The notes: a model not told the origin generated them from the letters alone. A DNA stretch of 64,000 nt from Neodontobutis hainanensis (GCA_024349245.1 JALDNG010000026.1:2924501-2988500); one strand, 5' to 3'. Counted from the first letter of the stretch, positions 23,330 to 36,740 are shown. Made by a program: numbers and translations.

Positions 23330-23470
23330 AAGGATAAAACAGGGGGTTGCAGCAATGTGCCTAATGGTTCTACAAAACAGAATGGCCCTTGACCTCCTCA
23401 CTGCTGCAGAGGGGGGTGTCTGCATCAAATTAGGCACCTCCTATTGCACTTATATCCCTGGTGTAGTACC
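23330..23470 (+). pseudogene. Retroviral env transmembrane-subunit remnant
   Basis: A short open stretch with the class I retroviral TM signature: a LQNRMALDLLTA-type segment followed by GGVC and a second Cys eight residues on, then YIP. The first Cys of the usual CX6CC is not Cys here. No matching segment was seen in the left arm, whose env region is deleted differently. Only a fragment; it encodes no envelope protein. Confidence 0.65.
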
Positions 23471-23819
23471 AATGTCTATATTGAGATGAAGTCCAGCCGT
23501 CGTCATAGGGACGCGACGTCCAAAGACCACAATGTTATGGTGCAAAATGACTAGTTAACATGGTTTGAGTCTGGCCCCTGGTGGTAGTCCATCCTTGAAT
23601 GTCTTGCACCCTTTGGGGTTTTTTTTTACTCATTTTCTTTCTTTTATTTGCCTGTATCATCCCATGTTTCAGATTTATTTCAAACATGATTACCAGTACT
23701 GTCTCACTGTTACTCAAACAGACCTTGATAATACTTGTGAACCACCTGGTAAACGAGACCTTAATATGTACAATGTTTGGGTTACTGAAAATTATGATGA
23801 TTGTTCGTCTGTCTAAATG

Positions 23820-24285
23820 ACACGTGCATCAAAAATAGGCAACTTGATACCTTGACACACAGTTACAATGATAAACAGGTGGGAAAGCTAAGTATTATTA
23901 AATGTTTTATGTTATCATTGTGTGAACTTTTGAACTGCTCATTGACAGGATACTGTCCAAAGCCATGTCTTTGTCTGTGTAATACACTTCTGCAAAACTA
24001 ATGTCTATGCACTCTGTTCCCAAAATTAGACTTCACGTCTACACACACCACACACATGACTTATCATATGCATGTGTAATCTGCTTGCTTCAATAAAAGG
24101 ATACTCAAGGGATTGTCTAGTCGGAGTTGTCTGTGATCAGGTGAAGAGTATCATACTCTAAGACCCTTGACCGGACTCCCCTTGCAGCAAGTAAAACTTT
24201 AAGTCGACTGGGTGTCTTGTTTCTCGTGTCATAAACTGTTCTCTGGAATAATCAGCTGCGGTCTGTGGTCACTGCAGACCTAACA
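23820..24285 (+). repeat. Retroviral 3' LTR (U3 limit uncertain), right copy
   Basis: AATAAA at 24092-24097 is followed by about 190 bp to the CA end at 24285. Mirrors 8843-9330. The sequence after it (GTAACAGCC...) is lectin upstream DNA and is the same in both arms. Confidence 0.55.
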
Positions 24286-24697
24286 GTAACAGCCATTTTA
24301 TTGCCCTGTCATAACGACAATATCAGTAAATTGTAACCAATGCGCGGATTATATCCATTTTATATAAAATCTATGGTCCGTGCTCATACACGCGTGCGCG
24401 CATTGAACAATGGATGCAGTACCGCTAACACCAGAGGTGGCATACTTCTGTAATGCACCTTTTAAAGTAAAAGTTAATATGGACGATTTTTAAACATTTC
24501 AACATGTTTAATAAGAAATAAAATTATCTTTTTCTGCAGAACTTTGAGCATTGTCACTTTATTGAAGGTGTTTGATAATAATACATGTGGTTCCCTGCAA
24601 AAACATTTACTGTAGATTTCTTTCAAATGTAATGTTTATGAATTTTTTTTTTTAATTAGGATATTAAACTTTTATTTTGTCTTTTTTTTGGCCGCTG

Positions 24698-24709
24698 TAG
24701 CTGCCAGTG
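24698..24709 (+). repeat. LINE target-site duplication, 3' side
   Basis: TAGCTGCCAGTG, repeated at 27658-27669. The left arm has the unoccupied single copy near 8420, which proves the LINE arrived after the arms formed. Confidence 0.93.
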
Positions 24710-24735
24710 CCATCCATCCATCCATCTTCTACTGC

Positions 24736-25503
24736 TTATCCGGGGCCAGGTCGCAGGGGCAGCAGTCTAAGCAGAGAAGCCCAGACTTCCCTCTCCCCAG
24801 ACACTTCCTCCAGCTCTTCCGGGGGGATACCGCGGCGTTCCCAGGCCAGCCGAGAGACATAGTCCCTCCAGCGTGTCCTAGGTCTTCCCCGAGGTCTCCT
24901 CCCTGTGGGACATGCCCGGAACACCTCTCTAGGGAGGCGTCCACGAGGCATCCGAAACAGATGCCCGAGCCACCTCAGCTGGCTCCTCTCGATGTGAAGG
25001 AGCAGCGGCTCTACTTTGAGCTCCTCCCGAGTGACCGAGCTCCTCACCCTATCTATAAGGGAGCCCCCCCCCACTCTGCGGAGAAAGCTCATTTCAGCCG
25101 CCTGTATCCGGGATCTTGTTCTTTCGGTCATGACCCAAAGCTCATGACCATAGGTGAGAGTAGGAACGTAGATCAACTGGTAAATCGAAAGCTTTGCCTT
25201 ACAGCTCAGCTCCTTCTTCACCACGACAGACCGGTACATCGACCGCATTACTGCAGAAGCTGCACCGATCCGTCTGTCGATCTCACGCTCCTTCCTTCCC
25301 TCACTCGTGAACAAGACCCCGAGATACTTAAACTCCTCCACTTGAGTCAGGAGCTCTCCACCAACCTGGAGGGGGCAAGCCACCCTTTTCCGAGTGAGAA
25401 CCATGGTCTCAGACTTTGAGGTGCTGATCCTCATCCCAGCCACTTCACACTGGGCTGCAAACCGCCCCAGTGAACATTGAAGGTCCTGGCTTGATGGGGC
25501 CAA
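24736..25503 (-). pseudogene. LINE ORF, C-terminal part (RT thumb and tail)
   Basis: A 255-residue open frame beginning just after the FADD active-site block (which lies in this frame near 25515-25530) and running through SKSETMVLTRKRV, a KLSIYQLIYVPTLTYGHELW segment and an Arg-rich C-terminus. In an intact element it would continue the 675-residue ORF upstream; here the frames differ. Confidence 0.85.
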
Positions 25504-25513
25504 CAGGACAACA

Positions 25514-27541
25514 TCATCTGCAAAAAGCAGAGATGAAATCCTCCTGGATCTGAGGTTCGACTATCGGCCGCATTCTCCTCTCCAGTACCCTGGCATAGAC
25601 TTTCCCGGGGAGGCTGAGGAGTGTGAGCCCTCTGTAGTTGGAACACACCCTCCGGTCCCCCTTCTTAAAAAGAGGGACCACCACCCCGGTCTGCCAGTCC
25701 AGAGGTACTGTCCCCAAACGCCACGCGATGTTGCAGAGGCGTGTCAACCAAGACAGCCCCACAACATCCAGAGACTTGAGGTACTCTGGGCGTATCTCAT
25801 CTACCCCCGGTGCCTTGCCACCGAGGAGCTTCCCAATTACCTCAGTGACTTCAGCCTGAGTGATGGACAAGTCCACCTCTGAGCTCTCGGCCTCTGCTTC
25901 CTCAGTGGAAGACGTGACGGTGGGGTTGAGGAGATCCTCAAAGTATTCCTTCCACCGTCCAACAATATCCCCAGTTGAGGTCAGCAGATTCCCACCTCCA
26001 CTGTAAACAGTGTTGGCAGGGCACTGCTTCCCCCTCCTGAGGCGCCGGACAATTTGCCAGAATTTCTTTGAGGCCATGGCCTCACCGAACTCCTCCCAGA
26101 CCCGAGTTTTTGCCTCCACAACCACCCGTGCTGCAGCCCGCTTGGCCTGCCGGTACCTATTAGCTGCCTCAGGAGTCCCACAAGCCAACCAGGCTTGATA
26201 GGTCTCCTTCTTCAGCTTGACGGCCTCCCTTACTTCCGGTGTCCACCACTGGGTTCGGGGATTGCCGCCACGACAGGCACCGGAGACTTTGCGGCCACAG
26301 CTTCGAGTGGCTGCGTCGACAATGGAGGTGGAGAACATGGTCCACTCGGACTCAATGTCTCCAGTCTCCCTCAGAATCTGGTCGGAGCTCTGTCGAAAGT
26401 GGGAGTTGAAGATCTCTCTGACAGGGGACTCGGCCAAACGTTCCCAACAGACCCTCACAGTACGTTTGGGTCTGCCAAGTCTGTCCCGCCTTCTCCCCCG
26501 CCATCGGATCCAACTCACCACCAGGTGGTGATCAGTTGACAGCTCCGCCCCTCTCTTTACCCTAGTGTCCAAGACATACAGTCGGAGGTCAGATGAAACA
26601 ACTACAAAGTCGATCATCGACCTCCGGCCTAGGGTGTCCTGGTGCCACGTGCACTGATGGACACCCTTATGCTTGAACATGGTTTTCGTTATAGACAAAC
26701 TGTTGCTAGCACAGAAGTCCAATAACAGAACACCACTCGGGTTCAGATCAGGGGGGCCGTTCCTCCCAATCACGCCCCTCCAGGTGTCACTGTCGCTACC
26801 CACGTGAGCGTTGAAGTCCCCCAGTAGAACGATGTCCCTGGTTGGAGCACTTTCCAGCACCCCTCCCAGAGACTCCAAGAAGGCCGGGTGCTCTGCACTG
26901 CCATTTGGCCCATAAACACAAACAACAGTGAGAGACCTATCCCCGACCCGAAGGCGCAGGAAAGCGACCCTCTCGTTCACCGGGGTGAACTCCAACACAT
27001 GGCGGCTGAGCCGGAGGGCAATGAGCAAACCCACTCCGGCCCGCCGCCTCTCACCGCAGGCAACTCCAGAGTAGTAGAGAGTCCAGCCTCTCTCGAGGAT
27101 TTGGGTTCCAGAGCCCAAGCTGTGCGTGGAGGTGAGCCCGACTATCTCTATTCGGTATCTCTCAACCTCCCGCACAAGCTCAGGCTCCTTACCCGCCAGC
27201 GAGGTGACATTCCATGTCCCTAGAGCTAGATTCCTTGTCCGGGGATTGGGTTGCCGAGGCTCCCGCCTTCGACTGCCACCCAATCCACATTGCACCGACC
27301 CCTTACGGTTCCTCCTGCAAGTGGTGGGCCCACGGGAGGTTGGTCCCACGTCGCTCTTTCGGGCTGAGCCCGGCCGGGCCCCGTGGGGAAAGACCCGGCC
27401 ACCAAGCGCTTGCATATGAGCCTCAACCCCGGGCCTGGCTCCAGGGTGGGGCCCCGGTTGCGCCATACCGGGCGACGTAACGGTCCTTGATTTTAAAACG
27501 TCCATAAAGGGTTCTGAACTGCTCTTGGTCTGTCCCGTCAC
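25514..27541 (-). pseudogene. LINE ORF, endonuclease and start of reverse transcriptase
   Basis: A 675-residue open frame. After a Pro/Arg-rich leader of about 105 residues comes an APE-type endonuclease (LGTWNVTSL, VYGPN, LLGDFNAHVG, RRSMIDFVVVS, STDHHLVVS). A linker follows, then the first RT blocks (GKAPGVDEI, SNYRGLTLLSLPGKVYARVL). It ends after ...EPQIQED by a frame change caused by the internal deletion, so the RT palm is missing. The endonuclease itself looks complete. Confidence 0.88.
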
Positions 27542-27669
27542 CTAGGACCTGTTTGCCTTGGGAGACTCTACCAGGGGCATAAAGCCCCCGACAACATAGC
27601 TCCTAGGATCATCCAGGCACTCAAACTCCTCCACCACGAAAAGGTGGCGGTTCAAGGTAGCTGCCAGTG

Positions 27670-28463
27670 ATTTAACTTTTTTTATTTTACTGTATACTGA
27701 AAGAAACAATTGCGTTACAAGTGTATCGTTGGCCTGATATGGGTGGCGAGTAGATAATTTAAAGATCATACACAAATACATCGTCTCACCAAATTATCCA
27801 AAGAATTAAGAGTGCAAAACACGTCAAAAATGCTTAACAGTTCCAGAGGGTTAATCTACAGCTGACAAAAGTAGATAAAGACTTTTGTACACTCCATACA
27901 TTTGCCCAGGTGATACTATTGAATCATTTTTTAAAGTTTATTATTGACCATACACATGATGTTTATCATTGTCTCAAGACACAGAATTGTAGTTTGTTCA
28001 TTACGTTGTTGCATCTGTAAAACTTAAACTGTAAACTGTATGACTTACAGTAAATAGATTTAATTGCTGAAATAAGTAAACATGTTAGTTAGTTAGTATG
28101 TGTGCTTTAAAGCCTGTAAAGGGGGTTAAACACAAAATAATGAACATTTACTCAAATAGGTTTTCTTGGTATGGACCGTTCTAATTGCACAGGTCAAAGT
28201 TGGTCAAAAACTGGATATATGTGAAACATCATAGGAGTACTATTTAATGTGGAAATGGTCAGTGTTTAACCTGTGACCTTTTACACATGGTATCAAAAGA
28301 GCAAGCACAGCAAGGGTGACTGAGGACATGTACACAGTGGATTGTGAAATAGTAATAAAAAAGGGAAGTGTCTAGTCCAGGTTTTGTCTATTTCATAAGC
28401 ACTGAGTGAATAAATACTGAGCTGTCTGCTTCCAGCAGCATCACTGTGTCTCAGACCACCATC
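27670..28463 (+). promoter_or_regulatory. Lectin 3 upstream region and promoter
   Basis: Mirrors 7622-8420. A TATA-like GAATAAATAC lies at 28408-28417, about 47 bp before the ATG. The proximal 800 bp is kept intact between the LINE and the gene, so the LINE (whose 5' end is at 27657) sits about 0.8 kb upstream of the start codon. Regulation is inferred from position only. Confidence 0.45.
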
Positions 28464-29693
28464 ATGCTCCGCTTCAGCATCACAGTCTGTAAGTTGGAAA
28501 AATACATTCAAATGTATGATACATGTTTTGGTATTGTCTAATGAATACAAATGTATTTTGTTTTCAGTTCTGACAACTGCCTGCCTCCTTCTTGATGCAG
28601 GTGTTTATCAGAAAATCACCACTAAATGAAACATGTATTTTTGACATTGTGTGGTTGTGGTAAACCTACACTCTCATGTCTTGTTACAGGAGTCTCTGCA
28701 CATTCAATCACCACCTGTGGTGCCCATGTCCACCGCCTGAGCTGTGGTATGACTTACTTCATTCTTCTCTATTATCCTCTAATCCCAAACTTTACAACTT
28801 CTTGTTTAATACCAAGTCTCTTTGCTGTGTGTTAGACAGTGGAGTGATCAACGTTGAGAACACTCTCTATGGACGTGCAGACAGCACCACCTGCGCTGGG
28901 GGAAAAACTCCAGAGGAAGTGGCTAATACAGGATGCTCTCTGGCTGATGCTTTGGATCTCCTCAAGAAAAGGTGCCTTTAAAAGTTATACCCGTTAAATA
29001 AAAGGGCTTTTATTTAATGACCAACAATATTGTGTTTTCTCTGATGCTTCCTCAGATGTAATGGAAAGAAAGTGTGTGAAATGAATGCAAATTGCTTTGA
29101 AACGGACCCATGTAGTGACACCTTTAAATACATTAAGACCTCTTACAGCTGCATCCCAGCAAGTAGGTCAACTTCTGAAGTAAAACCGGACTGAGTTGGA
29201 TAAGTGCAGACCAAATAAAATTCTTGATTATATTTACAGATCATCTGATTGTATGTGAGCACTCTATGGCCCACCTTCAGTGTGGTAAGAAATATCTACA
29301 GTTCATCTCATTTAGCACTGGCATCAAGGAACATTTATGCACCTAATGTTTCCTGTGTCCAGATCAAGGAAAGGTGATCTCTGTAGTTGGTGCGGACTTT
29401 GGGCGTCGTGATCACACCACATGTGCTTTCCGACGTGATCCTGTTATGGTCACAAAAATTGACTGCACAAATCCAACCAACGTAGTGGCTGAAAAGTGAA
29501 GTTGATTTACTTCTGTTAATAATTGATATGTGCCGGTGAATGTAAAACTAACAACAGACTGCTCGGTTTGCTTTGCTTCCACAGGTGCGATGGGAAAAAC
29601 AGCTGCTCAGTGAGAGCAGCAGAATTAACTTTTGATGAATCGTGCCTCAACACCTCCATGTATCTGGAGCTCTCCTACACATGCAAGGGTTAG
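28464..29693 (+). CDS. Rhamnose-binding lectin 3 (two SUEL-type domains)
   Basis: Eight exons: 28464-28488, 28568-28600, 28690-28746, 28836-28971, 29056-29162, 29240-29284, 29363-29495 and 29585-29693. Total 645 nt, 214 residues, GT-AG throughout. Signal peptide MLRFSITVFLTTACLLLDAG, then domain 1 with TTCGAHVHRLSC, TLYGRADSTTC and TDPCSDTFKYIKTSYSC, and domain 2 with IVCEHSMAHLQC, ADFGRRDHTTC and YLELSYTCKG. Each domain spans about 95 residues with the Cys spacing of the SUEL/RBL fold. Two-domain RBLs of fish are secreted, bind L-rhamnose or galactose on bacteria, and occur in eggs, skin and immune cells. This is the only copy of the three with the full exon set, all cysteines and its own promoter, so it is the best candidate for the active gene. 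Confidence 0.92.
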
Positions 29694-30259
29694 TCTTTGA
29701 TTGTCTAGTAAGGACAGGTTCCACTGACAAAAAAACTTTTTGCAGCTTCAAAGTAAGTCTGCTGAAACAAAACATGAAATAAAAATCCATTACAAATTAA
29801 GTCTGAAGGTGTAATTTTTGATCACATTTGGACACACATGGACCACATTTCCAAATGCCACACTGTTCAAAGCAAATTAATTTAATATTATGAAATTCCA
29901 AGGCATTTACAATGTAATAATCATAATGACATAAAAAAAAACATATACTGTATTGCACATATTCATAGGGTATATTGTAAAGCATGTAAAAATGCAATTT
30001 TAGAACCATTTTGTTTTAGAAGGGACTTGTACAATTTGACTCATCTGCAGCAGAAAAATAATAAAAATACATTCTGCTTTACTGACCCTAAAACACACTT
30101 GGCCTAATAATATAAATAAGTGTCTTTGTGCTGGAATAACAGGGACAAATAAATAAACATTCATAATCATGTGCACAATCAATATTACAAACTATGATCC
30201 AATAGCATCAGCCAGGCAGATTTATGGAGAGTACAAGAGTCCATGTTTGATCAATGTTG
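29694..30259. other. Intergenic segment between lectin 3 and dnase1l1
   Basis: AT-rich, no coding signal. The two genes converge here, with 566 bp between their stop codons. Same sequence as 19804-20392. Confidence 0.6.
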
Positions 30260-32021
30260 TCAGCTGTAGGTTAAAGTGAGGCTGAGGAGCACAATATGTA
30301 AGCTGTAGGACAGTCTGGATGCAGGAGCCCTCAGCAGGACCTCTACAGGATAATGGTCACTCACCTCCAAGGCCTGGACAAATACCACACAAAAGACCTG
30401 TCCACAAACTGTATTTATTTAGCGAAGCATTATGTTCATATTGTGTTTCTACATAAATATGTGATTACCTCTGTTTCTGTGAGTCTGTATTCCACCTGGA
30501 AGTTGAAAGTTTTGGCTGAAGAAGGCACAACTGCTTCAGACAACTTTTTCCCATTCACAACAATCCTGTTGGAGCAAAGCAAGTGTCCACTTTATTAATA
30601 TGCAGGTTGAAAGTACAAGCAAGGCCCATTAACCAGGATTTATCAGAAAGTGTATCTTGCCACTGTCTCTCTTTGATATGATAAAATAAAAGACAAACCT
30701 ATACTTCTGGCTGTTTAACTATCAAGACGCCTCAAGTAATCATTTGATAATAACTGTTGTATTATTTTTTTAGCCATACAATTAACTGGTAATTTCCCAA
30801 GGTGTAACGGACCAGCACAAGGAAACAAATGAACTAATTCTTATTTACCTGTCATAAGCACAGGAGGTACTAAATCGCACAGTGGTGTCTGTATCTTCTG
30901 AAATAAGCCACCTCAGGTTTGGGTCTGTAATCAGGCGAACTTTATTCCTGTTCTTTTTTGCAAGGTAGCCACAGTCAGCGTTAAAATCCCCCAGAAGCAT
31001 CACACTCTACAATAAAGACAAAAACAACAGCTGCTTTAGTATTTTAAGTTTTTTTTTCAACAATGTGAAACGATTTTTTACCTCTGTTTTCCACTTCTTT
31101 CGTACATCTTGTAAAACATCATACAGTGCATCAAGCTCCTTAGTGGTGTTGGTTGGAGTGGTGTGCTGTGGTATGAGAACAAACTCCTTTATATCTGAAA
31201 AAAAAAAACATATAAAGAAGTGAACATCAGCAAGCTTCGATTCGATTGGTTCTGTAAAATTTCTGTGTCAGTGAACGCACCTGTCTTTGGAGCTTTAAAG
31301 CGGACTACAAAGGGCTCTCTGGCAAAAGCGTCAGGGTCTCCAGGTAGATTATCTGGGTATTGGTACTGGCCTGTCACTGTCACTGTGCCAGTCCTGATTA
31401 CAAGCAGCCAACAAATGTTTCATGCTCTGTGCTGAGAATACCCATGTGACATATACATTTGTAGTGTAGAAATATTTTAACTTACCTGTAAAAAAAGGCA
31501 TACTGCTCCTGGTATGAGTCCGATCTGCCCAATCTCCCGCTGGCCACAAATTCATACTGGTTTCTGCTGTTGTAGCTAAATAAAATTAAAAGAAAAACTG
31601 TTAGCACAACTGTCCATCTGGATGCTGAGGGCACATAATATCTGGCAGCAATTGGACGATGAGCTTTCACACCTGTTCAACTGGGAAAGCAGTATAGGTA
31701 AAGCTTTTTGTTTGCTGTCTCTGATTTCTTGAAGCAAGCAGACGTCACAGCGGGAAATGATCTGAAATAGCCAATGAGAGAAAGGAAATTAGAACCGGCC
31801 TCTTAAATAAAAAGATGATAGTATCTGATAGTATTATTCATTTAGATAAAGTATATATTGCTTTCTGTTTTAACCTTAACAAGTGTCTGCATGACATTGC
31901 TGTTCTTGGATTTGGATTCACCAAAGTGATGTGCATTGAAAGCACATATTCGAAAATCTGAAGCCACCTGAAGACTACACACTGCCGTGACAAAGAAGAA
32001 GTAGAAGAATGGAGGCTTCAT
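30260..32021 (-). CDS. dnase1l1: Deoxyribonuclease I-like 1 (DNase X)
   Basis: Eight coding exons: 32021-31875, 31761-31673, 31575-31486, 31393-31281, 31194-31082, 31006-30849, 30565-30469 and 30373-30260; phases join to 307 residues. Signal peptide MKPPFFYFFFVTAVCSLQVA, then the DNase I fold starting DFRICAFNAHHFG. Catalytic residues are visible: Glu in LLQEIRD, His in IPQHTTP, Asp in LLGDFNADC and His in SDHYPVEVLL. The C-terminus ends in a hydrophobic stretch (LHIVLLSLTLTYS) with no charged tail, as in DNase1L1, which is GPI-anchored; other DNase I relatives lack it. The family cuts double-stranded DNA with Ca/Mg. The position beside rpl10 agrees with human DNASE1L1. A non-coding first exon with a GTAAGT donor lies at about 32895-32980, joined across an 860-bp intron to the acceptor just before 32030. 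Confidence 0.9.
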
Positions 32022-32059
32022 GGCTTCAAGCTGAAGGTGAAAGAAATTCAACAACATAG

Positions 32060-32345
32060 GCTAAATGGTAAATGGTAAATGGCATGCATTTATATAGAGC
32101 TTTCCTGCACCCTTCTCGGGCACCCAAAGCGCTTTACATCGTGCTTCCACTCACCCCATTCACACACATTCAGTCCTGGGGCAGACAGAGAGGGGGGCTG
32201 CCACACACACGCTCAACCTTCTCCTACCACCACCAAACACACCTCCACAGTCACACACATTCATACACCAATGCTACGGACACTGGAGGCAAGGTGGGTT
32301 AAGTGTCTTGCCCAAGGACACAACGACAGCCCCCGCGTCCAAGAC
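32060..32345 (+). repeat. Dispersed teleost repeat in the dnase1l1 5'UTR intron
   Basis: Begins AAATGGTAAATGGTAAATGG, contains 'TTTATATAGAGCTTT' and 'CAAAGCGCTTTACATCGTG', and ends GTGTCTTGCCCAAGGACACA. I recognise this as a very widespread fish repeat; no protein coding. Confidence 0.65.
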
Positions 32346-32894
32346 AACTTATTTATACTCAATAAGACTGTCTTTAGGCTAAGGTTTGAGTAGATTGGGG
32401 AAGACTTTGCCCTCTTTTGTCCCATCATGTGTTATCTCATCAGACCAGACAGTTTAGCTCAGTTAAGGGCTCTCATGTAATTAATGTGTTGAGGGCATAT
32501 CATTCATGTATGTCCCTTATTTTGTTAAAAGGGAGCCGTTTCCGCCCTACATACTGGGTCTATTTATAGACAAAGGGGAAATAATGAACAGCGCTTGATG
32601 TTGGGCAATAGCCTACTTATAGGCTAGGCGTACTTCGAAAACATTTTATATGACATTTTCTGTATTAATTTTGACAAACTTGTATAAACGTTTTATGTGG
32701 CTTAATAGGACTTGCTTCAAAGTTTGTCTTTACTGTTATTGTGGACCTGAAATAATAACCCGACAGTTCCTGTTTCTAACGGACCCGCAGTCTCAGACGT
32801 CTGTTATCACCGCTCTTATTTTGTTTACTTTCCTTTATTACTTGTTCTGTAAAATATTAAAAGTGAGTGTGAAATTAAAATAGTATGAACTTAC

Positions 32895-32980
32895 CGGTCC
32901 GTTCAGTTACATTTGTGGTGTTCCAGTCCCGCCGCTGCTCTGAAACTTGAAGCTCGCTGAGAAAGTCCTCTCCATTGGGC
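32895..32980 (-). promoter_or_regulatory. dnase1l1 non-coding first exon/promoter region
   Basis: On the minus strand a GC-richer segment ends at a strong donor (ACCG|GTAAGT, donor at 32894-32889). The matching acceptor is a pyrimidine-rich TTTCTTTCACCTTCAG just upstream of the ATG. Read as a 5'UTR exon; the transcription start is unknown. Confidence 0.5.
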
Positions 32981-33539
32981 GGGGCTTCAAGGCAAACGCT
33001 TACCAGTGATTTTTTTTTTTTTTTAAGAAAAAATAAAAAAATAAAAAACACAATAACTAATTTCTTTTAGCTGTACATATGTAAATAAATAAATGTATAA
33101 TATAAATGTATATAAAATAAATAAATAAAATTCCTGTAAATCAGTTACATCTTGCAGTAGTCTATTGGCTATGTGCAGTATTTAAAAGCCAAGAACAGAG
33201 GGTACAGCCGTGTATAGCATTTATTGTAAGCAATCCTACTAAACTAAAATATGACTTTGTTAAACAGGGTTGAGTAAGTGTTGTATTACAATGTCAGTCA
33301 CACTATTAAGAGGTTACAAGCAATTTTGGTAAAGATTTCATAAAACCCACCCAGTAGCTTTAAATCAGCCAGCTGCAATTTATATTTGAGACCATGTCCT
33401 GAAAGTGCAAAATAAATTTCATTGTACGCTTTTGTACAGTAAGTATCTAATCTAACCAGAAGATCATAACTACTGCCCAGGTCAATGGCTAGCCTCCTTA
33501 AAAACTGCAGTTACTGCTCTCAAAAAAGCCCTCCCACCA

Positions 33540-34180
33540 TAGACTCTGAACCCTGATGCAGACAATACAGACCAATACAAAATATACAGGTGCCTAAGAC
33601 AGGGGTCTAAAACTTCCTGGTATACCACTGCATTGACCTTGGACCTCAGAAAACACAGATCAACACCAGCAGATGACATGGCCCCAAACCATCACTAACT
33701 GTGGAAACTTTACACTGGACCTCAAGCAACATGGATTGTGTGTCTCTCCTCTTCCTCCATAAACTGGGACCCCAATTACCAAAGGAAATGCAAAATTTAT
33801 TTTCATCAGAACATAACTTTGGACATCTTAAAGTGCTGACTCCAGCTGCAGTTTAATCTTTCTGAATATCCCTCACACTTTTGGACAGCTGTCAAGTCAG
33901 CAGTCACTCCCATGATTGTGTAGCCTACAGAACTAGACTGAGACCATTTAAAGGCCTTTGAGTTAATTAGCCAATTACGGTGTGGCACCAGGGGTCTTCA
34001 ATATTTATCTTTTCAATTATTTGGATACTGAATTTGGGATTTTACTTAGTTTTAATCAAAATGAAAAGAAATAAACATTTGAAATATAATCAGTGTGCAT
34101 GAAATTTAATATACAAGTTTCACTTTTTGAATGGAAGTTAAACAACTTTGATATTCTAATATGACCAGCCCCTGCATAAA
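33540..34180. mobile_element. Degenerate DNA transposon copy (Tc1/mariner-like fish family)
   Basis: Contains segments I recognise from a common fish transposon: CATGATTGTGTAGCCTACAG (33910-33929), GAGACCATTTAAAGGCCTTT, AAACATTTGAAATATAATCA and an end near ATATTCTAATATGACCAGCC (34151-34170). No intact transposase remains; the superfamily is from memory and should be tested. The 33000-33540 stretch before it is AT-rich with nothing recognised. Confidence 0.5.
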
Positions 34181-34515
34181 CACTATTGAGAACCGGTCTA
34201 GAATCACAGGGCCGTTGTTTCTTTAAATGCCACTTAAACTTGAGCTGGGAAAGGTTATCAGAATATTATGGCTGCATTTCAAATTTTGTTTTTCCATAGG
34301 ATTTACTTATACATATTTGCATCCGAATGTATTCGAATTCATCATAGTGCCAATCTACGTTAACTTTGAGGCTACATATTTTAAGGCAATGTAATTTAAA
34401 CAGACTTTAGATACAAAATTAACGCATTCCTGCTTGCAAACTATACAAAAAAACATTACTTCAGACAAACAAGTAAAACACAAAAAAGCAAAAGGTCCTT
34501 TTATAATCAAACACA

Positions 34516-34524
34516 TTTTTATTG
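34516..34524 (-). terminator. rpl10 polyadenylation signal
   Basis: AATAAA on the minus strand (plus strand TTTTTATTG), about 35 bp after the stop codon. Such a short 3'UTR is usual for ribosomal protein genes. Confidence 0.75.
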
Positions 34525-34555
34525 TTTGCCTTTAGTTGCCACTTCTGCAGAAGCT

Positions 34556-36587
<2,032 letters not shown>

Positions 36588-36718
36588 GGTTGCAATCTGT
36601 GAAATAACAAATAGAAAAAGTATATTTAATCAAAAGGGAGCTAAAAGTTTAGTTAAAGTACTTTTTAAAATGACTTTCAAGGAAGCTGAGGAAAAAGGCG
36701 CTCCTACCACGCACTCAC

Positions 36719-36740
36719 CTAATGGAGGAAAGGACGAAAA
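36719..36740 (-). promoter_or_regulatory. rpl10 first exon with 5'-TOP tract
   Basis: On the minus strand CCTTTCCTCCATTAG is followed by a GTGAGT donor (36718-36713). A pyrimidine-rich start is the TOP motif of ribosomal protein mRNAs, which gives growth-dependent translation through mTOR. The exon is about 15 nt, and its intron runs to 36597. The start site is inferred from the motif. Confidence 0.65.

Larger units (their letters stand above)
21846..24285 (+). mobile_element. Endogenous retrovirus relic, right-arm copy
   Basis: gag-like fragments (21846-22139, 22143-22394, 22410-22664, 22677-22940), an RT palm fragment with YVDD (22930-22941), then a deletion at about 23150 that removes RNase H and integrase. 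An env transmembrane remnant lies at about 23330-23470 and the 3' LTR ends at 24285 (CTGCAGACCTAACA). The gag-RT junction is the same as in the left arm, so that loss predates the duplication. No 5' LTR was seen between 21290 and 21846. Stops and frame changes make it non-functional. Confidence 0.8.
24710..27657 (-). mobile_element. RTE/Rex3-like LINE, nearly full length with internal deletion
   Basis: The 5' end (minus strand) starts at 27657 with CTTGAACCGCCACCTTTTCG. The 3' end is a CCATCCATCC tail at 24710, as known for Rex3-type RTE elements. Length is about 2.95 kb, flanked by a 12-bp duplication. The ORF is split in two by a deletion and frameshift at about 25550, which removes reverse-transcriptase blocks before the FADD motif. 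It is not autonomous. Sequence is well preserved, so insertion is fairly recent. Confidence 0.9.
21290..29500 (+). repeat. Right arm of the large imperfect palindrome
   Basis: Mirror of 6500-17530. Order: a stretch matching 17530-17000, gag and RT remnants, env transmembrane remnant, LTR, lectin upstream DNA split by an RTE LINE, lectin 3. Relative to the left arm it lacks the RNase H and integrase part (junction near 23150) and carries the LINE. Limits by eye to about 100 bp. Confidence 0.85.

Noticed and set aside
24688..25419. 243-codon + strand ORF with a Pro/Ser/Arg-rich product
   Set aside because: It is the antisense of the LINE's RT C-terminal frame, which carries recognisable motifs on the minus strand.
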